Program-made: the position numbers and the translations under genes
Shown: piece after piece, positions 1 to 5,501 of the stretch
Numbering within the stretch: position 1 is the stretch's first letter
How the letters are laid out: each line of letters starts with the position of its first letter
NCBI GenBank assembly: GCA_947440895.1
Contig: CANETO010000163.1
Coordinates: forward strand, 1 to 5,501
Source: Planctomycetaceae bacterium
Lineage (GTDB): Bacteria; Planctomycetota; Planctomycetia; Pirellulales; UBA1268
DNA length: 5,501 nt
Reading direction: 5' to 3'
The notes under the pieces: generated by a model
What the model was told of the DNA's origin: nothing
Database searches by the model: none
What the model saw: only the letters and a program-made list of their open reading frames with translations

Positions 1-120
1 CTGGCGCCGAACGATCCATTCAGCTACACCGCTCTGAGCGTGGCCTGCATGCGGGGAGGCCGTATTACCGAGGCCGAGGACGCCCTCGCACGGTCGCGGA
101 TGCTGCAGGGCGGACGGTAA
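1..120 (+). CDS. C-terminal end of a TPR-like protein (partial, 5' end outside window)
   Basis: Frame 1 is open from the first base and gives 39 residues before TAA at 118-120. The peptide begins LAPNDPFSYTALSVACMRGG and continues with a second helix, RITEAEDALARSRMLQ. This is the usual TPR arrangement: a Pro/Asn/Asp turn, helix A with aromatic and small residues, a Gly-containing turn, then helix B with the A-E-x-A pattern. TPR units serve as protein-protein docking scaffolds. From memory, short planctomycete TPR proteins end in a similar way, but I could not check this. The gene converges on the large minus-strand TPR gene with one base between the stop codons. The start, total length and partner cannot be seen. 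That this is real coding sequence is fairly safe; the family call rests on one repeat. Confidence 0.75.
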   Translation: MAPNDPFSYTALSVACMRGGRITEAEDALARSRMLQGGR

Positions 121-131
121 GTCACTGTCCG
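111..131 (+). other. Hairpin at the convergent gene ends, both stop codons in its loop
   Basis: The arms CGGACGG (111-117) and CTGTCCG (125-131) pair over 7 bp in plus-strand RNA, with one G-U pair. The 7-nt loop is TAAGTCA: the TAA of the plus-strand gene, one G, and the complement of the TGA of the minus-strand gene. In minus-strand RNA the wobble becomes an A-C mismatch, so the fold is weaker there. No T-tract follows on either strand, so it is not a standard intrinsic terminator. It may be a weak transcript-end structure or chance in GC-rich DNA. Confidence 0.3.
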
Positions 132-3100
132 AGGGCGGTTTCCAGGTCTTTCACGAGCCTGCGATCCCCGGCCGACAACTGACGCGTTGTGAAGCCGATT
201 TTCTTTGCCTCGGCGAATGCCTTCCGGGCTTCGTCCAACTGCTGCTCCGCTACGAGTGCCGAGGCGAGGTGGATGTATTTCGTGTTCGACGGCACCAGCA
301 CGGCTTCCCGGAGGTCCTCAAGCGAATCCCGGCTCTTGCCCTGAGCCAGCCGCACGATTCCCCGTGTGTCGAGGACGTCGGGGTGGGGGCCCATTTCAGC
401 CATTGCCGTGGCGACTAGTTTCTCAGCCTCGGCAGCCGTTTCCGGCTCTGCGAGATGAACCGCGAGATTGTTGGCCGCCACCGCGGCCTGCTGGGCTGAG
501 AGATCGGTGCGGGCCAGAACCTCGCGGTAGATGGCCACGACGTCAGGTGGGCTTCCTGTCATACCAATGAAGTCGGCGTAGAGCATTGCCAGACGCGGTG
601 AGTCTGGATCAAGGCGGCGGGCCTTGGCAAACCAGTCAGCGATCCGCTGCAATTGCTGCGGCGTCACGCTTCCGCCGGGCGATCCCACCACCGTCACGGC
701 CGTACGCAGGAGGTTTTCAAGCGGGATTTTATCCCAGGAGGCTTCGAGGAGATCGAGCGCCTCGTCGGCCCTCTGCGCCCGGCCCAGGAACCCCGCTCGG
801 GCGACCACGCCATCGGCGGATGCCGCCGCAAACTGGCTGAAGGTCTGGTCCGCAGCGGCATTGAATCCCAGTTCTTCCAGGAAGGCCGATAGCGGACCGA
901 GTCGGGCGGCGACTTCGGGGGAAGGGGAATCACCCGGCATGAGTTTGCGAGTGGCGGCCACGGCTGCCGGCCGATCATTGTCCGCCAGTGCCAGCCTGGC
1001 CTGCAGAACCGATACGATCGGGGCATCGGGAAGGCGATCGGCCAGCGTTTTGAGCCAGATTCGTGCAGAGTCCAGTTCTTGATGACGGATGAGTTTTTCG
1101 ATCAGCAGTGACTGCATGCCAGGTGGCGAGTCTGGCGCCGAGGCTATCGACACCAGTTCCGTGCGGGATTCGTCCCAGCGTCCAAGTTGTTCGAGTAATT
1201 GCGCTTTCTGCAGCCGCTGGGGGGTGGAGAGCGGTTGCAACGCGGAGATCGAGCCGAGAATGCGGAGCGCCCGCCGCCAACTGTTGGGCTCCGGTCTGGT
1301 GGCCAGGATCGCCTCCTGGAGACCCAGATCATCGGCCGCGAGATTGCCTGCAGCGTCGGTGTTTTCATCGAGATACGCCACTGCCCGCTCCGCATCCCGG
1401 TAGCTCCCGGACTGCGCTGTGATCTCTGCCAGCGTCCGTCTGGCCCAGAGTCGCGTTCGCACGCGAGCGGGTTCGTCACCACTCGACGCGATGATCGCCT
1501 GCAATTCCTCACGGGCTGCCGTCAGACTGCCGCGTCGGACCAAAAATGCGGCCAGGCTACGGGCGGTGGTGGGGTTGTTTGGAGCGGCGTCGAACGCTTC
1601 CCGGAAACGCTGTTCGGCCTCGTCAATGCGTCCTAGTATTTCCTCTCCCTGCGCGAGGAATAATTGACGTTGGGGCGGCGTGAGGGCCTCGCCACCCTTC
1701 GAGAGCGTCTGTTCTGCGAAACGACGCTGGCCTGCCGTGAGTTGGTTCGAGAAGAGCGCCATCCATGCCGCCGGCTGGCTGGGATCCAGTTCCACCGCTT
1801 GTTGCAGCACATCTCCTGCCTGATCGGTCTTGCCTGCGCGGGCCAGCAACTGACCAAACCAGAGCAGGTCGCCCGCGGAGTGCCGCTGCGTGCCTGCCAG
1901 ACTCCGCTCCGCCAGCGCCACCGCCTGGTCGAACTGGCCTATCTTCATGTCGATCTCGGCCGTGATTCGCTCCATTCCGTCGAGTCCATCCGGTCCGACA
2001 AGGTCGATTGCCTGCAGGGCCTCTTCCAGGCGATTGGAGAGATAGAGGAGGGAGGCGAGTTGCCGGATCACTGCGGGGTTTGCCGCGCCCTGCCGCAACG
2101 CCTGTTGGAGGCGTTCGATCGCAGCGGGCACGTCCCCTTGAAGGACCGCAATCTCGGCGAAAAGCTGCTGGATCTGGGCCCAACTCGGCCGGTCGTTTTC
2201 AGCTTCAATAAGCAGGTTTTTGGCTATCACGAGACGCTCGGCGTCCGCCTGCGACAACGGTGTTTCCTCGAGGCTGTCTCCGCCAGGCTCGATCGCCGCT
2301 GCCTGTTTCGACCGTTCGAGTCGTACGGCCAGCACGAGGGCGGCAGCCGTGGCCACTCGTCCCTGCGGACTGGTCGGGCCCGCCAACAGGGCGATGTCGT
2401 CGGCGGCCGCCTGCGCCTTGTCGAGATTTCCCTCCTCGCATGCCAATTCAAACAATGCCGAGCGGATGGCCAGGTCATCAGGGCGTTTCTTGATCGCTGC
2501 CTGCCACACCCGCTCCGCCTGCTCCCGCTCGCCCATGCCACGGTAGATCGTGCCGATGGCAGAAAGCAGCCGTTCGGACTGCTCTGCCGAGAGCGAGGTC
2601 GCCTTCTCTTCGATCTTTTTGAGCGCTGGGACTGACTCTACCGCGGGGGCCCGCGCCGCCACCTGGGACTGCGCGAGCAGGAGGAGCGGGTCGTTCGCAA
2701 TGGCGGCGGGGGCACTGGTCAGCAGGTCTCCCGCCGCTGCGGGGCCCTGCTCTCGCAGCGTCAGAAGCGCGAGGGCCGCCAACGCCTGGGGGTTGGTGGG
2801 ATCGGAGTCGACATGCTTCCGAAGCACATCGAAGGCCGCCTGCGAATCGCCCTTGCGGACGAGCAGGTCGGCGCGGAGCAGCGCCACCTGGGAGTCCGTG
2901 ATCGCCGGAGACCGTTCGAGCGCATCGAGGAGTTGATCGACACGAGACCAGTCTCGCTTGGACGGGGGCAGCTTCATTTGCGCGGTGGTGCGGAGTTGCA
3001 GCAGCGGGCTCCAAATCTGCGGGGCTGCGGGCAGTTGATCTCCGGGGAGCGACGCGGCGACGTCCTCCAGTTCCTTTAGGGCGGTGTCAGGCTTTCCAGA

Positions 3101-4558
3101 CGCCGCCAGTGCTTTGGCCATGCCGATCCGCGCGGCCAGCGATCCGTGATCGGCGCTGAGGACCCGCTGGTTCGCCGCGAGTTGTTCGTCGAATTGCCCC
3201 AGCATTTCATGGCACTGGCCGAGGCTGAGATCGACCTGCCTGGTCAGTTGATCGGATTCAGCGACGAGGGGGCGGACGCTATCGAGTTTCTGTTTGGCCT
3301 GCAGCCAACGCTTCTGTGCGATCAAGAGCCTTGCTTCCAGGAGGCCCACTGCCGGACTCGCCGATCCCTGCCGAGCGACGAGTTTGTTGATGGTCGTGCC
3401 CGCCTCCTCAAGCTGGTTGGCTTGCAACAGAACATCGGCCATCATCATCAGGAGCGCCGGCTGATTTGGTCTGGTGGACAGCCCCTCGCGGAGCACGGCG
3501 ATGGCCCTGTCGGTGTCTTGCTGCCGCATGGCGACGGCGGCGATCGCGCGGAATCCTCGTTCATCATCGGGAAACAATCGGCGGGCCTTGGTGGCGAGTT
3601 GCTCGGCGGCAGCGTATCGCTGCTCTGCGATGCAGAGTTCGAGATCAGCGAACAGCACGTTGGGATTTTCTGGGGCGATTTCGGCGGCCTTGCGGACCGC
3701 AGCGGCCGAGTCGACCAGGTTTCCGCGGGACTGATGCCATCTGGCCAGCGCGAGCCAGGCCCGGGCCTCTTTCGCATTCGAGACCACCAGATGCTGGAGC
3801 ACGATCGCTGCGGAGGCCGAGTCTTTGAGCTTTTCATCGAGAATACTCGACAAGACGAGCGATACGTCGAAGACAACGTTGTTTGACGGGCTGCGGTCCG
3901 GCGGTGGGTCGAAAGACTTCGTCGTGAGGTCGAAGCCGATGATGGCGGCGGCCGTGTCGGCCGCTTCCTCGTAATTGCCCTTGCCGGCGAGGGCCCGGGA
4001 ATGAAGGAGTTCGACGCTGTCGAGATCGACGGCGTCTGGGTCGTCTTCAACAGGCGGTGTTGCCGCCACTTGCTCGCGGAGAATGGCGAGTTCTGCACTG
4101 GCGTCGCCAAACCGGCGAAAACGCAGCATCCACTCCGCGAGTTGCTTGCGTAGCCGGCGGTTGTCGGGATTCTTGCGAACAGCGGCTTCGACCACGTTGT
4201 AGGCGTAGCCTCGTTCCTCCTTCGTCGCGTCGGGGCGATCGGCCATTTCGATGACAAGCCGAGCCAACTCCGCCTGCGCCTCGGCGTCATCCGGCCGGTA
4301 GGCCAGATACCGTGCGAACAGCACCATCGCCTCGGTGTTCTTGCCGTCGTCCAGTTTGGACCGCGCAAGCCGTGCCAGGCCTCCCGCATTCCGGGCAACC
4401 TGCACGCGGTGGATGACGGCGATCGCGACGGCTGTGGCGACAACTCCAGCCACGACTGCGATCAGCAGGCGGGCGTTGACGCGTTTTGCTGAACGGTTCA
4501 CGGGTTGGGGGGCTGGGAAGCCGAGGATGGGCAGGGCGGCTAAGGGCTGGGGCTGCAC
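122..4558 (-). CDS. Giant membrane-anchored tetratricopeptide-repeat protein (1478 aa)
   Basis: No enzymatic domain is visible; the protein looks like a scaffold. Residues 1-30 are a Pro-rich leader followed by a basic patch (R22, K25, R26, R30). Residues about 31-50 (LLIAVVAGVVATAVAIAVIH) form one transmembrane helix, so the long C-terminal part probably faces the periplasm or equivalent space (inference). From about residue 60 to 1478 the chain is alpha-helical repeats. The clearest TPR run is 265-395, where the end-of-repeat prolines P296, P330 and P364 are exactly 34 residues apart. Further good units lie near 560-600, 664-725, 798-850, 866-1025 and 1115-1205, and a C-terminal array spans about 1305-1455. 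A Pro/Ser-rich linker sits at 215-227. Only three Cys occur. The start is GTG at 4558-4556, the first start codon after an in-frame TAG at 4581-4579; GTG at residue 20 or 27 is possible, and no strong Shine-Dalgarno sequence marks any of them. Partner and pathway are unknown; envelope assembly or export is a guess. Confidence 0.95.
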   Translation of the reverse strand: MQPQPLAALPILGFPAPQPVNRSAKRVNARLLIAVVAGVVATAVAIAVIHRVQVARNAGGLARLARSKLDDGKNTEAMVLFARYLAYRPDDAEAQAELARLVIEMADRPDATKEERGYAYNVVEAAVRKNPDNRRLRKQLAEWMLRFRRFGDASAELAILREQVAATPPVEDDPDAVDLDSVELLHSRALAGKGNYEEAADTAAAIIGFDLTTKSFDPPPDRSPSNNVVFDVSLVLSSILDEKLKDSASAAIVLQHLVVSNAKEARAWLALARWHQSRGNLVDSAAAVRKAAEIAPENPNVLFADLELCIAEQRYAAAEQLATKARRLFPDDERGFRAIAAVAMRQQDTDRAIAVLREGLSTRPNQPALLMMMADVLLQANQLEEAGTTINKLVARQGSASPAVGLLEARLLIAQKRWLQAKQKLDSVRPLVAESDQLTRQVDLSLGQCHEMLGQFDEQLAANQRVLSADHGSLAARIGMAKALAASGKPDTALKELEDVAASLPGDQLPAAPQIWSPLLQLRTTAQMKLPPSKRDWSRVDQLLDALERSPAITDSQVALLRADLLVRKGDSQAAFDVLRKHVDSDPTNPQALAALALLTLREQGPAAAGDLLTSAPAAIANDPLLLLAQSQVAARAPAVESVPALKKIEEKATSLSAEQSERLLSAIGTIYRGMGEREQAERVWQAAIKKRPDDLAIRSALFELACEEGNLDKAQAAADDIALLAGPTSPQGRVATAAALVLAVRLERSKQAAAIEPGGDSLEETPLSQADAERLVIAKNLLIEAENDRPSWAQIQQLFAEIAVLQGDVPAAIERLQQALRQGAANPAVIRQLASLLYLSNRLEEALQAIDLVGPDGLDGMERITAEIDMKIGQFDQAVALAERSLAGTQRHSAGDLLWFGQLLARAGKTDQAGDVLQQAVELDPSQPAAWMALFSNQLTAGQRRFAEQTLSKGGEALTPPQRQLFLAQGEEILGRIDEAEQRFREAFDAAPNNPTTARSLAAFLVRRGSLTAAREELQAIIASSGDEPARVRTRLWARRTLAEITAQSGSYRDAERAVAYLDENTDAAGNLAADDLGLQEAILATRPEPNSWRRALRILGSISALQPLSTPQRLQKAQLLEQLGRWDESRTELVSIASAPDSPPGMQSLLIEKLIRHQELDSARIWLKTLADRLPDAPIVSVLQARLALADNDRPAAVAATRKLMPGDSPSPEVAARLGPLSAFLEELGFNAAADQTFSQFAAASADGVVARAGFLGRAQRADEALDLLEASWDKIPLENLLRTAVTVVGSPGGSVTPQQLQRIADWFAKARRLDPDSPRLAMLYADFIGMTGSPPDVVAIYREVLARTDLSAQQAAVAANNLAVHLAEPETAAEAEKLVATAMAEMGPHPDVLDTRGIVRLAQGKSRDSLEDLREAVLVPSNTKYIHLASALVAEQQLDEARKAFAEAKKIGFTTRQLSAGDRRLVKDLETALGQ

Positions 4559-4576
4559 CGAAACCCGCCAATGAGT

Positions 4577-4582
4577 CTATAC
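4577..4582 (-). promoter_or_regulatory. Weak candidate -10 element for the large TPR gene
   Basis: Read on the minus strand the hexamer is TATAGA, matching 4 of 6 bases of the sigma-70 -10 consensus, about 19 bases before the GTG start at 4558. At 16-18 bp spacing the -35 side is poor (TTCGGG or similar) and is covered by the inverted repeat at 4591-4609. Planctomycete promoters often fit the consensus badly, so this is only a candidate. Confidence 0.2.
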
Positions 4583-4590
4583 CCGCATGA

Positions 4591-4609
4591 TCCGTTCTGC
4601 CCGAACGGA
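4591..4609. promoter_or_regulatory. Perfect 7-bp inverted repeat, candidate operator between divergent genes
   Basis: The arms TCCGTTC (4591-4597) and GAACGGA (4603-4609) are exact reverse complements around the 5-base spacer TGCCC. The dyad ends 33 bp upstream of the TPR gene start and overlaps the place where its -35 box should be. It lies about 155 bp upstream of the preferred start of the secreted-protein gene. Size and position fit a binding site for a dimeric regulator (inference). On the plus strand the right arm runs into ATTTT, so a weak hairpin with a short T-run is an alternative reading. Confidence 0.35.
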
Positions 4610-4637
4610 ATTTTGCGGCGGCTGGATCGGTGACGGT

Positions 4638-4649
4638 CCCAGCCCTGGG
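4638..4649. repeat. Short inverted repeat in the divergent intergenic region
   Basis: CCCAG (4638-4642) and CTGGG (4645-4649) are exact reverse complements separated by only CC. The 2-base centre makes an RNA hairpin unlikely, so any function would be as DNA. A second, imperfect dyad follows at 4667-4682, TCCGGACCGGTTCGGA, which matches its own reverse complement at 14 of 16 positions. Short GC palindromes arise by chance in DNA of this composition. Confidence 0.3.
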
Positions 4650-4764
4650 CAGAAACCCTCAAAGATTCCGGACCGGTTCGGACGATGAATTGATCACGCA
4701 GACTTTGCCGACTGCAGCGAGATTGACGGCGCAGATAGGCGAATCGGTCACAATGGTGCTTGTC

Positions 4765-5394
4765 ATGCATAGAAACGTGCCCCCAAGCCTTCCTCGGGTG
4801 CTGGTATGGCAGGTCCGTCGCCAGTTGTGGGCCGTGGCACTGCTCGGGCTCACGCTGGCAGGGGCGACGGTCCACGGAGCTGAGGTGGGAGCGGTACGGC
4901 CAACGCCACGCAGTCCCAAGATCGACCATGCCGTGACTCAAGCGGGCGGCAACGGGAGCGGGCGTTCCGCATGCAGCCAGTGCCAGCGATCGGCGTGTCC
5001 TCAGTGCCGAATTGCCGAAGGCACACACCACGGACATCGGCCCTGTTCGCATGGTCTCTGCCCGGCACACTGCCCTGTCCGGCCGGATGTCTTCGGATTT
5101 TATGGCACCCGCTGGCGACGGTGGCCCGGATCGGGGGTGGTTCAGGTTTCCAACGACGATGCCGTCACGCCAGCCCGTCCGCCGAAAGCAGAAGTGCCCG
5201 GCCCACGTGAAGAATCGTTTGAGCCGGATCCTCCCGCTGACGACCTGCCCGCTCCGGACGCGGTGGAGCCAGCTGCCCGTTTTGAACCAGCCAAAACAGC
5301 CGGACCAGCCAAAACAGCCGACGAGGTGGGCAGCAGCACCGCCTGGCGATCCTTCACGGCTGCCGAACGGCAGAAACAACAGATTCAGCAGTAA
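4765..5394 (+). CDS. Secreted Cys/His-rich protein with FGFYGTRWRRWPG motif, function unknown
   Basis: Starting at ATG 4765 the product has 209 residues. Residues 1-20 are basic (R3, R11, R18, R19), about 21-36 are hydrophobic (LWAVALLGLTLAGATV), and VHG/AE near 36-40 suits signal-peptidase cleavage, so export is likely. A Cys cluster follows: C70, C73, C78, C81, C94, C99 and C103, including two CxxC pairs, with H88, H89, H91, H96 and H102 among them. Residues 110-122 read FGFYGTRWRRWPG. I associate this Y-x-T-x-W-R-x-W-P pattern with planctomycete exported hypothetical proteins, from memory and unchecked. The tail (135-190) is rich in Pro, Ala and Glu and holds PAKTAG/PAKTAD; the protein ends in a Gln-rich stretch. 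ATG 4753 (213 aa) also keeps the signal peptide. GTG 4630 (254 aa) would bury it behind 45 extra residues, so I disfavour it. No clear ribosome binding site separates the options. Metal binding or disulfide bonding by the cluster is inference; no function is assigned. Confidence 0.82.
   Translation: MHRNVPPSLPRVLVWQVRRQLWAVALLGLTLAGATVHGAEVGAVRPTPRSPKIDHAVTQAGGNGSGRSACSQCQRSACPQCRIAEGTHHGHRPCSHGLCPAHCPVRPDVFGFYGTRWRRWPGSGVVQVSNDDAVTPARPPKAEVPGPREESFEPDPPADDLPAPDAVEPAARFEPAKTAGPAKTADEVGSSTAWRSFTAAERQKQQIQQ
5286..5321 (+). repeat. 18-bp tandem duplication inside the secreted-protein gene
   Basis: The unit ACCAGCCAAAACAGCCGG (5286-5303) is repeated directly at 5304-5321 with one changed base (final A instead of G). 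In frame it encodes PAKTAG followed by PAKTAD in the low-complexity tail. Near identity at DNA level, including third codon positions, suggests a recent slippage duplication rather than selection on the peptide alone. Confidence 0.85.
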
Positions 5395-5400
5395 CTGCTG
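5386..5400. other. Perfect hairpin with the TAA stop codon as its loop
   Basis: CAGCAG (5386-5391) and CTGCTG (5395-5400) are exact reverse complements, and the three bases between them are the TAA stop of the secreted-protein gene. A small palindrome CCTG-C-CAGG follows at 5401-5409. No T-tract follows, so it is not a typical intrinsic terminator. It sits in the 18-bp gap and gene end that separate this gene from the convergent tRNA, where a transcription-blocking structure would make sense. That role is inference. Confidence 0.3.
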
Positions 5401-5412
5401 CCTGCCAGGAAG

Positions 5413-5494
5413 TGCGAGAGGCGGGAGTTGAACCCGCACGCCTTGCGGCACTGGAACCTAAATCCAGCGCGTCTGCCAGTTTCGCCACTCTCGC
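5413..5494 (-). tRNA. tRNA-Leu (anticodon UAG)
   Basis: The minus strand folds as a class II tRNA of 82 nt. The acceptor stem is GCGAGAG/CTCTCGC with discriminator A. The D region GGCGAAACTGGCAGACGC is typical of bacterial tRNA-Leu. The anticodon stem is CTGGA/TCCAG around the loop TTTAGGT, giving anticodon TAG at 5460-5458, which reads CUA and probably other CUN codons. The variable arm is TGCCGCAAGGCGT, a 4-bp hairpin with a GCAA loop. The T arm is GCGGG/CCCGC with loop TTCAACT. CCA is not encoded (the discriminator is followed by CTT), so a CCA-adding enzyme must complete the 3' end. The promoter would lie beyond the right edge. The gene converges on the secreted-protein gene, 18 bp away. 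Confidence 0.97.
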
Positions 5495-5501
5495 CCGCTC
5501 A

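Noticed and set aside
1664..2635. Plus-strand open frame of 323 codons inside the TPR gene, with others at 3146-3886 and 1199-1636
   Set aside because: These are antisense frames kept open by high GC content. Their translations have irregular composition and no domain pattern, while the minus-strand frame shows regular TPR periodicity throughout.
4722..4758. Possible sigma-70 promoter for the secreted-protein gene (TTGACG with CACAAT)
   Set aside because: The spacing is about 20 bp and the second hexamer runs into the ATG at 4753, so it cannot serve the preferred starts convincingly.
4630..4764. Upstream extension of the secreted protein from GTG 4630
   Set aside because: It would put 45 residues with no clear pattern before a well-formed signal peptide. 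ATG 4765 or ATG 4753 gives a normal export signal at the N-terminus.
4540..5451. Minus-strand open frame of 303 codons opposite the secreted-protein gene
   Set aside because: It runs from inside the tRNA-Leu across the whole plus-strand gene into the TPR gene start, and shows no recognisable domain. The plus-strand frame has a signal peptide and an ordered Cys cluster.
5413..5494. tRNA-Leu as a possible integration site for a mobile element
   Set aside because: No integrase gene and no direct repeat of the tRNA 3' end is present in the window, so there is no evidence of an island here.

Overview
This GC-rich, gene-dense bacterial window most resembles a member of the Planctomycetota. The organism call is an inference. 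It rests on a very large single-pass membrane-anchored TPR protein, and on a small secreted Cys/His-rich protein carrying a W-R-R-W-P-G motif of a kind I associate with planctomycete exported hypothetical proteins. I could run no database search.

Layout from left to right: (1) positions 1-120 hold the last 39 codons of a plus-strand gene, whose TPR-like tail ends in TAA. (2) Positions 122-4558, four fifths of the window, are one minus-strand gene for a 1478-residue protein with one N-terminal transmembrane helix and an almost continuous TPR superhelix. Its TGA lies one base from the TAA of the plus-strand gene, so the two genes converge with no spacer, and both stop codons fall in the loop of one potential hairpin. 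(3) Positions 4559-4764 are a 206-bp divergent intergenic region with several short inverted repeats, the clearest a perfect 7-bp-arm dyad at 4591-4609. (4) Positions 4765-5394 encode a plus-strand secreted protein of about 209 residues: signal peptide, cluster of seven Cys and five His, FGFYGTRWRRWPG motif, and a Pro/Ala/Glu-rich tail with an 18-bp tandem duplication. (5) Positions 5413-5494 are a minus-strand tRNA-Leu (anticodon UAG) without an encoded CCA.

The two complete proteins both look exported or membrane-exposed. They are divergently transcribed from a shared control region, so they could be co-regulated and might act together in the cell envelope, but nothing in the sequence proves this. 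I see no mobile element, CRISPR array, defence cassette or other clear multi-gene novel system. The most interesting objects are the uncharacterised Cys-rich secreted protein, the palindromes in the divergent promoter region, and the repeated placing of stop codons inside hairpin loops.
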